Shown here piece after piece: positions 53,633-62,139 of a DNA stretch of 64,000 nt. The notes beneath the pieces are model-generated. The model worked only from the letters and a program-made list of their open reading frames with translations. It did not search any database and was not told the DNA's origin. Made by a program: the position numbers and the translations under genes. Position 1 is the first letter of the stretch. Each line of letters opens with the position of its first letter. The DNA comes from Verrucomicrobiia bacterium (GTDB taxonomy: Bacteria; Verrucomicrobiota; Verrucomicrobiia; Limisphaerales; CAIMTB01). The stretch covers positions 19,596 to 83,595 of the forward strand of contig JAHCBA010000027.1 of assembly GCA_019634625.1 (NCBI GenBank). Direction: 5' to 3'.

Positions 53633-56461
53633 ATGAAGCACCATCGAAAGACCATTGCGCTCGCGTGTTCGGGCGTCCTTGCCTTTGGCGGGGCGGCCCT
53701 GGCCGCGACCGTCGGGACCTTCACCGGCGGCGACCCCGGGGAGGGGCTCGACCTCGAAGGCACGTTCACCTACGCCATCAATGTCAGTCCGGCCGCGCCG
53801 GCGGGCCGCGTCGGGGATGCCAATTTCACGGCGGACAACGTGTCCGGGGTGTCGATCACGGCGAACAACGCCATCGCCTCCGGGGGATGGGGGGGCGCGA
53901 ACTACGGGGACACCGACAACGACCGGAATCTCGCCTTCGCGATGAACTCGATCCGGTGGGCCGCGGCGCCGGAAGTGGTCACGGTGCGGCTGGCCGTCGA
54001 GCCGCAGGTCGAGTACAAGCTGCAATTGCTGTTCCGCGAGAACTGCTGTCCGGGCCGGGGGTTCAATGTGGTGCTCAACGGCGAACTGGCGGTGCCCGAC
54101 TTCATGCCGGGCGTGGTGCAGAGCGGGGATGAGGAGTTTGCCGACGCGGTTGCCCGGTCGGGCGCGGTGATCACCCACACCTTCACCGCCACGGCCCAGG
54201 AATATGTGATCATCCTGGACGGACCGTCGGCGGAGTCGTTCGAGATCACGGACCGCAACGCGATTCTGAACGCCTTCACCCTGGAGCGGTTGAGCGCATC
54301 GTCCGACTCCGACGGGGACGGGCTGCCGGACGAGTGGGAGTTGCAGTACTTCGGGAACCTCGACCAGGGACCGGGCGGCGACTTCGACAACGACGGGCTG
54401 ACCAACCTCGAGGAGTACCTGGCGGGTACGGACCCGACGAATCCGGACACTGACGGGGACGGGCTGAGCGACGGGGATGAGGTGAAGGTGTACCTCACCG
54501 ACCCGCTGCGGGTGGGGGATGCCGACGGTGACGGCCTGTCGGACGGGGAAGAGATTCTGATCTACGGCACCGACCCGAGAAACCCGGACACGGATGGCGA
54601 CGGGTTCAGCGACTTTTACGAGGTGCGGCTGATGACCGACCCGCTGGACCCCAACAGCAAGCCGGACAAGACGCTGGTGAACCTGTTCACCGGGCCGAAC
54701 CCGGGTCAGGGGCTGGATCTGGATGGGACGTTCCTGTACGCGTTCAACGCGGCGGCCGAGGAGGAACCCGGGCAGATCCGGGATGCGTACTTCACGACGG
54801 ACACCTGGCCCGGGGTACTCCTCGAGGCGTCCCAGGTGGCCAACGGCTGGAACCAGGGCGTCAACTTTGGCGACTCGGCGGATGAGCAGGCCCTGAGCTG
54901 GCTGATGAGTTCGATCCGCTGGAGCAGCGCCACCCACGCCACCACGCCCGACATCACCCTGACATTGTCGGACCTGGAGGTTGGAGCGTCGTACAAGCTC
55001 CAGCTCCTGTTCGCCGAGTTCCAGTGGGCGCGCGGTTTCGACGTGACCATCCAGGATCGGCTGGTCGTGAAGAACTTCGCCCCCTACCAGTGGCAGGGCG
55101 GCACGCTGCCCACGCCGCGAACCAACGGTGTCGTGATCACCCATTCCTTCGTCGCCAACCGCGACACGCTGACGGTCGTCCTGGACGGCCGCACGACCAC
55201 GGCCGCCGGCATGGCCGATCGGAACGCCATTCTGCAGGGTGGCACGCTGGAACGACTGGCCGCCCGGGTGGATTCGGACGGCGACGGCCTGCCGGACGCC
55301 TGGGAGATGGAGATGTTCGGCAACCTGGAGCAGACCGCCAGCGGCGATCCCGACGGGGACGGTCTGACCAACGCCGAGGAGTTCGAGGCGGGCACCCATC
55401 CGCTTCGGGCGGACACCGACGGCGACGGGTTGAACGACGGGGACGAGGTCAAGGTGCACCGGACCAACCCGCTGAAGGCCGACACCGACGGCGACGGGCT
55501 GAGCGATGGGGACGAAATCAACCTGTACAACACCGATCCCCTCAACCGGGACACCGACGGCGATGGACTCTCTGACGGCGACGAGGTGTTGATCCACGGG
55601 ACCGACCCGACCAAGGCCGACACCGACGGGGACGGCATTCCCGACGGGCAGGAGGTCGCGTGGGGTCTGGATCCGCTCCGGGCCGAGGCGCCCACGGTGT
55701 TCCGCAACATCACGGTGGATGCGTTCTTCGGGGGCGATCCCGAGGACGGCATCGATCTGCAGGGCAACTTCAAGTATGCGTTCAACGTGGGAACGCCGGG
55801 AGCGGCGGGCCGCGCGGGCGACGCCGAATTCACGGCGGACAACGCGCCCGGCGTCCGGGTGGTGGCGCAGAACAACGTCGCGGCGTGGGCCACACCGGAG
55901 TTGGGCGACTCGCCGGCCGACCGGGTGATGAACACGGTGCTCAGCTCAATCCGCTGGAGCGCCGCGCCGTCCGTGTGGCGGGTCGAACTCTCCGACCTGG
56001 TTCCCGGGAGCACCTACAAGGTCCAGCTCCTGTTCTACGAGCAGTGCTGCGACGGCCGTGGCTTCAATGTCATCGCCGACGGCGTGGTGCTGGCTGAGAA
56101 CTTCATGCCGGCCGTGCTCCAGGGTTGGGCGGCCAACACCAGCGCGGGCGCCCTGGTCTCGGCGGAGTTCACCACCCAGCGGAACCGCCTGGTCCTCGTC
56201 GGGGACGGTCCCGGCGCCACCGACGAGCAGATCACCGACCGCAATGCGACCCTGAGCGGCGTGACGTTGGAGGTGCTGAACGAAGTGCGGCTGCCCTCGG
56301 TCTCGGTGGGGCGCAGCGGGGCGAACCTGGTCATTACCTACGACGGCGTCCTCCAGTCGGCCGAGTCGGTCGCGGGACCGTACACGGACGTGGCGGGAAC
56401 CAGCCCGATGACCGTGCCGGCCGATCAGTCGATGCGGTTCTACCGGGCGGTGCGCCGGTAA
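53633..56461 (+). CDS. Secreted protein with three malectin-like modules and calcium-binding repeats
   Basis: 942 aa from ATG 53633 with a clear signal peptide (IALACSGVLAFGGAALAA). Three homologous beta modules begin GGDPGEGLDLEGTFTYAINV, GPNPGQGLDLDGTFLYAFNA and GGDPEDGIDLQGNFKYAFNV (about residues 30, 350, 698) and each ends with a DRNA(I/T)L segment. Between them are thrombospondin-3-type repeats of the DTDGDGLSDGDEV kind (about 225-345, 546-690) that bind calcium. The tail SVGRSGANLVITYDGVLQSA and YRAVRR is a closing domain of verrucomicrobial secreted proteins. Probable sugar-binding surface or extracellular protein. Confidence 0.87.
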   Translation: MKHHRKTIALACSGVLAFGGAALAATVGTFTGGDPGEGLDLEGTFTYAINVSPAAPAGRVGDANFTADNVSGVSITANNAIASGGWGGANYGDTDNDRNLAFAMNSIRWAAAPEVVTVRLAVEPQVEYKLQLLFRENCCPGRGFNVVLNGELAVPDFMPGVVQSGDEEFADAVARSGAVITHTFTATAQEYVIILDGPSAESFEITDRNAILNAFTLERLSASSDSDGDGLPDEWELQYFGNLDQGPGGDFDNDGLTNLEEYLAGTDPTNPDTDGDGLSDGDEVKVYLTDPLRVGDADGDGLSDGEEILIYGTDPRNPDTDGDGFSDFYEVRLMTDPLDPNSKPDKTLVNLFTGPNPGQGLDLDGTFLYAFNAAAEEEPGQIRDAYFTTDTWPGVLLEASQVANGWNQGVNFGDSADEQALSWLMSSIRWSSATHATTPDITLTLSDLEVGASYKLQLLFAEFQWARGFDVTIQDRLVVKNFAPYQWQGGTLPTPRTNGVVITHSFVANRDTLTVVLDGRTTTAAGMADRNAILQGGTLERLAARVDSDGDGLPDAWEMEMFGNLEQTASGDPDGDGLTNAEEFEAGTHPLRADTDGDGLNDGDEVKVHRTNPLKADTDGDGLSDGDEINLYNTDPLNRDTDGDGLSDGDEVLIHGTDPTKADTDGDGIPDGQEVAWGLDPLRAEAPTVFRNITVDAFFGGDPEDGIDLQGNFKYAFNVGTPGAAGRAGDAEFTADNAPGVRVVAQNNVAAWATPELGDSPADRVMNTVLSSIRWSAAPSVWRVELSDLVPGSTYKVQLLFYEQCCDGRGFNVIADGVVLAENFMPAVLQGWAANTSAGALVSAEFTTQRNRLVLVGDGPGATDEQITDRNATLSGVTLEVLNEVRLPSVSVGRSGANLVITYDGVLQSAESVAGPYTDVAGTSPMTVPADQSMRFYRAVRR

Positions 56462-56492
56462 ACGGTCGTCGTTGACGACAGAAGGATTCGGG

Positions 56493-56525
56493 GAGAGGCC
56501 GGCTTGCCGGCCTCTCTTTTTTTTT
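56493..56525 (+). terminator. Rho-independent terminator after the malectin protein gene
   Basis: An 11-bp perfect stem GAGAGGCCGGC / GCCGGCCTCTC is followed by nine T (56517-56525). It starts 32 nt after the stop codon. One of the clearest terminators in the window. Confidence 0.9.
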
Positions 56526-56585
56526 GCCACGGGACGGTTGAGCAGCGACGCGGGTTCCCGGCACGGTGATGTCGAGGCAAGCGCC

Positions 56586-57164
56586 ATGGCACGCATCTCT
56601 CCCAAGCCGGAAGCCGAATACCCGTGGTACCTGCGCTGGTTTTTCCGGCGGCAGGCACGGAAGTACGGGAAGACGTTGTCGCCGTCGTGGTTGTGGGGGC
56701 GGTTGCCGGGGCATTTTGCCGGGATGCTGGCGATGCTGGGGTTGTTCCAGCGGCGACGTTTTCCGGTGGATGCGGCGCTGCGCAGCCTGGTCTCGGCGCG
56801 GGTGGCGCAGATGAACGGGTGTGCCTTCTGTGTGGACCTCAATGCCTACAATCTTCTGAAAGCGGCCGGGTCGGCGGAGAAGGCGGAGGCGGTCGATGGA
56901 TGGCGGGAGAGCGCGCTCTATTCCGATCGGGAACGGGCTGCGCTGGACTACGCGGAGTCGATGACGGACACCGCGCGACGGGTTACCGACGAACAATTGG
57001 CGGCGCTGCGCGCACACTTCGATGAGGACGGCATTGTGGCGCTTACGGCATGGATCGCCTTCCAGAATCTGAGCGCGAAATTCAACGCGGCGCTCGGGGC
57101 GGAAGAGAACGGGTTGTGCCGGCTGGGCGCAGGAAAGGGCGGGCCCGCTCAGGGTTCCACATAG
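56586..57164 (+). CDS. Carboxymuconolactone decarboxylase (AhpD-like) family protein
   Basis: 192 aa from ATG 56586. CMD/AhpD core: RSLVSARVAQMNGCAFCVDL carries the C-x-x-C pair and NAYNLLKAAG the following histidine-position region; SDRERAALDYAESMTDTARR and VTDEQLAALRAHFDEDGIVA close it. AhpD-like proteins are alkylhydroperoxidase or thiol-disulfide proteins; decarboxylase activity is not implied. Its end overlaps the end of the L,D-transpeptidase gene by 16 nt. Confidence 0.9.
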   Translation: MARISPKPEAEYPWYLRWFFRRQARKYGKTLSPSWLWGRLPGHFAGMLAMLGLFQRRRFPVDAALRSLVSARVAQMNGCAFCVDLNAYNLLKAAGSAEKAEAVDGWRESALYSDRERAALDYAESMTDTARRVTDEQLAALRAHFDEDGIVALTAWIAFQNLSAKFNAALGAEENGLCRLGAGKGGPAQGST

Positions 57165-58390
57165 ACCGGCAGGCCGACCCAGGCCATGGCGAGCAGGCGC
57201 TGGGCATTCCAGTTGGCCAGACGGAAACAGCCGAGGGACTCGGTACGCCCGACATCCTCCGGGTTGGGGGTGCCGTGGATGCCGTAGCCGGGCCGATCGA
57301 GGCCGATCCAGGCGGTGCCGACCGGGTTGTTGGGACCCGGGGGGATCATGAGGGGCCGGCCGATCTGCCGGGCCTCTTCGGAATCCCGGAACAGGTCGGG
57401 ATCGAACCGGTAATTGGGATTGGGCGCCAGCACCGCCACATGAAGGAGTCCGACCGGCCGTTTTTCGACGCGCCGGGCGATGCTGCACGGGAAATGGGCG
57501 AGGAGATTGCCCTGTCCGTCGTAGGCACGGAGGATTTTGGCCTCCAACCGGATCACCACATAGGCGGCTTTGGATCGGCCGGCGGGAGGGGCGGGTTGGG
57601 GCAGGCGAAGGACCGTTTCCGGGGTGACCCGGTTCCAGTCGATTCCAGGGTTGAGTTGACGGACCAGCCGGGGGTGCGAATGGCTCATCTCGGCGACCCG
57701 TTCGAGGAGGGTCTCGTAGTCGAGGCTTTCCCGGGAAGACTTGCCGAGCCAGGTGCGCGGCACGGGCGTCAGCCGGTCCAGGTCCGCCGCCGTGACCGTG
57801 TAGTCCCAGGCCCATGAGGACGGGGGATCGAGGCGGGAAAGAGTCGCGGCATCGAGATGGCCGGTGACGGGCAGACCCGTCGCCTCCTGGAAGGCGCGAA
57901 TTGCCGCCCGCGTCTGCGAGCCGATGACCCCGTCGTGGGAACCGGCGGAGATCCCGTGCCGTTCCAGGGCCAGTTGGGCACGGAGGATCTCAAGCTGTTG
58001 AGGGGGAAGGGGCGAGTCGGCTTCGGGCGGACGGATGGGCGGTGGGACGATCGGCGGCGGGACGGTCGTCACCACGGTGGCCGGGGGCGGGGCGGTGGGG
58101 GTGGGAGGGATGGGAGACGGTCCCAAGGTTTGCGGCGGCGGGGAGGTCTGGGACGGTGGGGAGGGTTGGGGCAGGGTCTGGGCCGGGGGGGAAGACGTCC
58201 GGGGACGATCCGCGGGACGGTCGGCGGTCTGGAGTGGGCGGGCGGGTGGGGGAGTGGCCTCGGGGGCGGGATGGACGGAATGCCACCAGACCCAGGCCAG
58301 TCCGCCGGCGATGGCGATCGCGACGGCCCAAAGGAGGAGGTCAGCCGGGGCTTTCGCCCGGCTTCGGCCCGGGGACCGGCGCGGCGCCAT
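57149..58390 (-). CDS. L,D-transpeptidase with peptidoglycan-binding domain
   Basis: 413 aa. An N-terminal membrane anchor (ADLLLWAVAIAIAGGLAWVW) is followed by about 85 residues rich in proline and threonine that probably span the periplasm, then a peptidoglycan-binding domain about 130-190 (SHDGVIGSQTRAAIRAFQEA; GLPVTGHLDAATLS) and a YkuD catalytic domain with YGIHGTPNPEDVGRTESLG and CFRLAN (HGT...SxGCxR, the Cys as nucleophile). Makes 3-3 cross-links or anchors proteins to peptidoglycan. Tail-to-tail with the CMD gene. Confidence 0.93.
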   Translation of the reverse strand: MAPRRSPGRSRAKAPADLLLWAVAIAIAGGLAWVWWHSVHPAPEATPPPARPLQTADRPADRPRTSSPPAQTLPQPSPPSQTSPPPQTLGPSPIPPTPTAPPPATVVTTVPPPIVPPPIRPPEADSPLPPQQLEILRAQLALERHGISAGSHDGVIGSQTRAAIRAFQEATGLPVTGHLDAATLSRLDPPSSWAWDYTVTAADLDRLTPVPRTWLGKSSRESLDYETLLERVAEMSHSHPRLVRQLNPGIDWNRVTPETVLRLPQPAPPAGRSKAAYVVIRLEAKILRAYDGQGNLLAHFPCSIARRVEKRPVGLLHVAVLAPNPNYRFDPDLFRDSEEARQIGRPLMIPPGPNNPVGTAWIGLDRPGYGIHGTPNPEDVGRTESLGCFRLANWNAQRLLAMAWVGLPVYVEP

Positions 58391-58449
58391 GAGCGGAGGG
58401 AATTAGCATCTGGGCGGGCTGCGGTCACGCAGGAGTCGTTCCCGAACCG

Positions 58450-58463
58450 CTACGCATGCGTAG
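58450..58463. promoter_or_regulatory. Perfect 14-bp palindrome, possible operator
   Basis: CTACGCATGCGTAG is a perfect dyad, 17 bp upstream of a candidate -35 for the HlyD gene and about 60 bp from the divergent transpeptidase start. Placement fits a repressor or activator site for either gene. Confidence 0.45.
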
Positions 58464-58480
58464 TTTTGTCAATTCTGCGT

Positions 58481-58509
58481 TTGCACGGCGTGGGGTCCCA
58501 TCCTAGTTT
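58481..58509 (+). promoter_or_regulatory. Candidate promoter of the adaptor-ABC pair
   Basis: TTGCAC (58481-58486), 17 bp, TAGTTT (58504-58509), ending 14 bp before the start codon of the HlyD-type gene. Spacing is ideal, the hexamers partial; such a short leader would leave little room for a ribosome site. Confidence 0.4.
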
Positions 58510-58522
58510 CGGCCCACTTTTC

Positions 58523-59773
58523 ATGAGATCGGCCTTGATTGCAGTGTTGGTGGTTGGGGTGATCGGCGCGGGGATTTTCCTCTGGAATCGTTCGAGGACG
58601 GAAGGATCACTGGCAGGGGGTGCCGCGTCCGGCGTGGGCCCGAGCATGGCCACGGTGGAGAGGGGCGATGTCCGGTTCGTGGTGAGTGTGGCGGGGGAGA
58701 TCGGGCCGGCGGAGCAGGTGTCGGTGCGGCCGGAAGTGAACGGGAGGATCAGCGAGTTGCCGGTGGATGTGGGTGACCGGGTGCCCCGAGGAGGCCTGCT
58801 TTTCGCGCTCGACGATCGGGATCTGGCCATCGAGGCGGAGACACGGAGGAATCAGATCGAGAGTACGAAGCTGCAGCTCGGCAAGGCCCGCATCGCGATG
58901 GAGCAGGCAAACCGGGATTACGAGCGGAACAAGCTGTTGTTCGAGGCGAACCTGCTGTCGCGCCAGGAGTATGAGAACAGCTTCCAGCGGTATGAATCCT
59001 CGATGAAGGATCACGAGCTGGCCATGAACTCGATCGAGCGCGCGGAGAAGGAGCTGGATCTCGCGCAGGAACGGCTCCTCAAGACCCGGATCGAGGCGCC
59101 CTTCGACTGCACCGTGCTGACCCGTCCGGTCTCGGTCGGCCAGGCGGTGTCCGGTTCCGGCGGGTTCAACAGCGGGACCGAGGTGCTGACGATCGCGGAT
59201 CTGAGTTCCATGGTGATCAACGCGCATGTGAACCAGGCCGATGTGACGCATCTTCGCGGCGGTTTGGAGGTCAACGTGTCCGTCGATGCGATCCCCGGGC
59301 TGCGGATCGCCGGGATGGTCGAGCGGATCGCGCCCCAGGCGACCATCCGGAACCAGATCAAGGGGTATGCGACCCGGATCGTGCTCAAGGACGTGGACGC
59401 CCGGGTGCAGCCCGGGATGACGGCGACCGTGTCGATTCCGGTGGCCATGGCGGAAGGGGTGCTCACGGTGCCTCTGGCCGCTGTCTTCAGCGAGGCGGGC
59501 GAGCGTTATGTTTACGTTCGCTCCGGGACCTCGGTGGAGCGCCGGACGGTGACCGTGGGGGTGTCGGATTTCTTCGTGGCCGAGATCCAGGAGGGATTGG
59601 CGCCCGGGGACGTGGTGCTGCTGGAACCTCCGGGTGGGGTGTCGGCCCAGGTGCCGGGAGGTTTGCCGGCGATGTCGCAGGCGGGGGGCGGCAGGCCGGG
59701 GGGCGCGGCGGCGGGCGGAGCCCAGCCCGGCAAGGCGGCTCCCCGTCCGGCCGGGGCCCGGTCCGGCACCTGA
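58523..59773 (+). CDS. Periplasmic adaptor (HlyD/MacA-type) of an efflux system
   Basis: 416 aa from ATG 58523. One N-terminal membrane helix (ALIAVLVVGVIGAGIFLW), the lipoyl-like domain (VSVRPEVNGRISELPVDVGD), a long alpha-helical hairpin (about 110-210, rich in Glu/Arg/Gln), lipoyl half TRIEAPFDCTVLTRPVSVGQ, a beta-barrel region and a Gly/Pro-rich end. Bridges an inner-membrane pump and an outer-membrane channel. MacA-type by its ABC neighbour, 56 nt downstream. The outer-membrane partner could be a barrel elsewhere. Confidence 0.9.
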   Translation: MRSALIAVLVVGVIGAGIFLWNRSRTEGSLAGGAASGVGPSMATVERGDVRFVVSVAGEIGPAEQVSVRPEVNGRISELPVDVGDRVPRGGLLFALDDRDLAIEAETRRNQIESTKLQLGKARIAMEQANRDYERNKLLFEANLLSRQEYENSFQRYESSMKDHELAMNSIERAEKELDLAQERLLKTRIEAPFDCTVLTRPVSVGQAVSGSGGFNSGTEVLTIADLSSMVINAHVNQADVTHLRGGLEVNVSVDAIPGLRIAGMVERIAPQATIRNQIKGYATRIVLKDVDARVQPGMTATVSIPVAMAEGVLTVPLAAVFSEAGERYVYVRSGTSVERRTVTVGVSDFFVAEIQEGLAPGDVVLLEPPGGVSAQVPGGLPAMSQAGGGRPGGAAAGGAQPGKAAPRPAGARSGT

Positions 59774-59829
59774 TCGTCCTCCTCCGGTTTCCCGACCGCT
59801 CGCTTCACCATCCTTCACCCGGGAGTCCC

Positions 59830-60552
59830 ATGGCCCTGCTCGAACTTCGCGACATCACCAAGGTGTATCAGCTCGGCGGCGAGGAGATCCGTGCGCTGGA
59901 CGGGGTCTCGCTGGACATCGACGAGGGGGAGTTCATCTCCATCATCGGGCCGTCCGGCAGCGGCAAGTCCACGCTGATGCACATCCTCGGGTGTCTGGAC
60001 ACGCCCTCGGGGGGCACGATCCGCCTGGACGGGGTGGAGATTCAGGGGGCGTCCGCCCGGGAACTGGCGCAGATCCGCAACCGGAAGATCGGGTTCGTGT
60101 TCCAGTTCTTCAATCTGCTTCCCAAACTGAACGTCCTGCAGAATGTCGAGCTGCCGATGATCTACGCGGGCCACAACTCCCGGGAACGGCATGACCGGGC
60201 GATGAACGCGCTCAGGACCGTCCAGCTCGACAACCGGTCCCGGCATCGTCCCTCCCAGCTTTCCGGCGGACAGCAGCAGCGCGTCGCGATCGCCCGGGCC
60301 CTGGTGAACGATCCCCGGCTGATCTTCGCCGACGAACCGACGGGCAACCTGGATTCCCACACGGGCGAGATGATCCTGGAAACCTTCCGGCAACTTCATC
60401 GGGAGGGCAGGACCATCATCATTGTCACCCACGATCCGGAGATTGCGGCGCTGACCCCGCGGCGGATCGAAATTCGGGATGGTCGGATCGCAGTGAAGGT
60501 GGATCCGACGCTCGCCGGGTTGAAACACCTGCCGGACACGGTGGCGGAGTGA
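59830..60552 (+). CDS. ABC transporter ATP-binding protein, MacB/LolD type
   Basis: 240 aa. Walker [12 protein letters not shown] (about 40-50), Q-loop [13 protein letters not shown], signature [15 protein letters not shown], Walker [14 protein letters not shown], and H-loop [10 protein letters not shown]. The [13 protein letters not shown] wording is typical of the MacB/LolD/FtsE (mechanotransmission) group. Its permease would normally follow, but the next gene is on the other strand, so the membrane part is either absent from this locus or encoded elsewhere. Confidence 0.95.
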   Translation: MALLELRDITKVYQLGGEEIRALDGVSLDIDEGEFISIIGPSGSGKSTLMHILGCLDTPSGGTIRLDGVEIQGASARELAQIRNRKIGFVFQFFNLLPKLNVLQNVELPMIYAGHNSRERHDRAMNALRTVQLDNRSRHRPSQLSGGQQQRVAIARALVNDPRLIFADEPTGNLDSHTGEMILETFRQLHREGRTIIIVTHDPEIAALTPRRIEIRDGRIAVKVDPTLAGLKHLPDTVAE

Positions 60553-60612
60553 CCGTCCGGGGAGGACCGGAATCCCTCGGCGAACGGACGCCCGGCGCGG
60601 AGGGGAAAGGGC

Positions 60613-60680
60613 GCCCCGGGGACCACCACACCACCTGGGTTCCCGCGCCTGGGCAGTGCGCGGACCCTGATCCCCGGGGC
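60613..60680. terminator. Long-range inverted repeat between convergent genes
   Basis: GCCCCGGGGA (60613-60622) and TCCCCGGGGC (60671-60680) are exact reverse complements 48 bp apart, between the ABC gene and the outer-membrane gene that end towards each other. It may help termination; there is no T run. Confidence 0.3.
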
Positions 60681-60697
60681 ACCGAAGTTGACGTCTG

Positions 60698-61927
60698 CTA
60701 GAAGCGGAAGGAGAAGGCCGCGGTGATGACGTAGTCCGCGAAGGCCGCGTCGCCCGGGACCGTTCCGAGTTGTGTGATTTCGCCCCAACGCTTGTCGGGT
60801 TCGCTGGCGATGCGATTGCGATAGAGGGCCACCGGCGCGGTCACCGCCAGCGTGTAGCGGCTGTAGCTCGCGGAGATGCCCGGTTCGATCGAAACCGTGT
60901 AGCCCGGACGCCGGAACCCATCCGAGGTCCCAAGAAGATCCTCCGACGGCACGCCTTCCACGCGTCCACCCAGGCTGAGGATGGTGCTGTACTTGGGCCA
61001 GAGGAGGTAGCTGAGACCGCCCCGGACCATGTACTGGTCGGCGATGGACATGTTGTCCTCAAGGGACTTGTAGTTGGCATACCCGAGCGACTCGGCGCGA
61101 TCCAGACGCGCGATGGCGGTGGCATTGCCGGCGGCGGCGCCATTCAGCAGGGCCTGATAGGTCTTGCCCCGGAAATTGCTGGTCCGGCTCGAGACGCCGT
61201 TTTCGCTTTCCGGGTTGAAGAGGTAGAAGCCCTGGACATAGGCCGACAGGCGGTCGGCAATCCGCTGGTACCCGAACATTTCGGTGGAGAATCCCCAGCC
61301 GCCGTCCCCGGGCTGGATGGATTGATCGACGTAGTGGACCTCCGGTCCGCGGGCGGTCTGGTAGGTGTCGGTGGCCTTGTAGTCGCCGGTCGGAAATTTC
61401 ATGCCGAGACCGAACTGAATGTTCCCCTTGGGGGCCGTGGCCGGGTCAATCACCCAGGCATAACCGGACAATCGCAGATCGCCGAGGCCGCCCGCCTGGG
61501 TGTGGTGGCGTCCGCCGGCGCTGTGCTCGTAGAGCGACGACCGGTCCGAGTACACGAAGGGCAGCACCAGGCTGGCACTGTAGCGCGGGGAGAACGTGTA
61601 GCTCACGCCCACATCGAAGAAATGGGAGTCATTGATGACCTCCGTCCCCGCCTCGACCCGGGTGAGCCCGGCCGCATTGCGCGTTTCCCGGTCGCTTGCG
61701 AAGTGCCGGAAGGAATGCAGCCAGCGGTAGGACAGCGAGACCTCCCAGTCGCCATCCACCATGGCGTGGTCGCCCTGGTGGGCGTGGTTCAGGGAGCAGA
61801 GCCCACCGCCGCGGACGGCGACACAGCCTTGCGCGGCGGCGTCGTGCGTGGATGCCAGGAGGGCCGCCAGGGCGGTGCTGACCGCCACGGCAGAACGGGT
61901 TGGGGTGTTGGAAGGGCCGGAAATCAT
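60698..61927 (-). CDS. Outer-membrane beta-barrel protein
   Basis: 409 aa. Signal peptide (VAVSTALAALLASTHDAAAQ) then a mature protein of alternating strands: GDWEVSLSYRWLHSFRHFAS, FDVGVSYTFSPRYSASLVLP, GNIQFGLGMKFPTGDYKATD, and the terminal VITAAFSFRF, ending in Phe as expected for Bam-dependent insertion. A conserved cysteine pair and GGLCSLNHAHQGDHAM near the N-terminus resemble transporter-like barrels. Substrate unknown. A perfect TGCATTCATGCA palindrome (61979-61990) lies 52 nt upstream of the start. Confidence 0.82.
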   Translation of the reverse strand: MISGPSNTPTRSAVAVSTALAALLASTHDAAAQGCVAVRGGGLCSLNHAHQGDHAMVDGDWEVSLSYRWLHSFRHFASDRETRNAAGLTRVEAGTEVINDSHFFDVGVSYTFSPRYSASLVLPFVYSDRSSLYEHSAGGRHHTQAGGLGDLRLSGYAWVIDPATAPKGNIQFGLGMKFPTGDYKATDTYQTARGPEVHYVDQSIQPGDGGWGFSTEMFGYQRIADRLSAYVQGFYLFNPESENGVSSRTSNFRGKTYQALLNGAAAGNATAIARLDRAESLGYANYKSLEDNMSIADQYMVRGGLSYLLWPKYSTILSLGGRVEGVPSEDLLGTSDGFRRPGYTVSIEPGISASYSRYTLAVTAPVALYRNRIASEPDKRWGEITQLGTVPGDAAFADYVITAAFSFRF

Positions 61928-62139
61928 GGAGCGTGAAACTCGCCTGGAGTTGCAGGTGGTTTAATGGACTGTGTGATTTGCATTCATGCATCACGCGCAC
62001 AATGCCCGCTCGGTACGGGACTGCTCGGTGAAAGCCGGGTCTTTGTGCCCGACGGCCTCCGACTCAACGATGTCTGAGGGGCGAGTTGCGCGAATCCCGG
62101 GGCGAGCTGCCGCAATTCGGGGGCGGGATGGAGGGGGGG

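Noticed and set aside
53534..55597. 687-codon frame opposite the malectin/TSP3 protein
   Set aside because: Shadow of the repetitive Asp/Gly codons; no signal peptide or motif.
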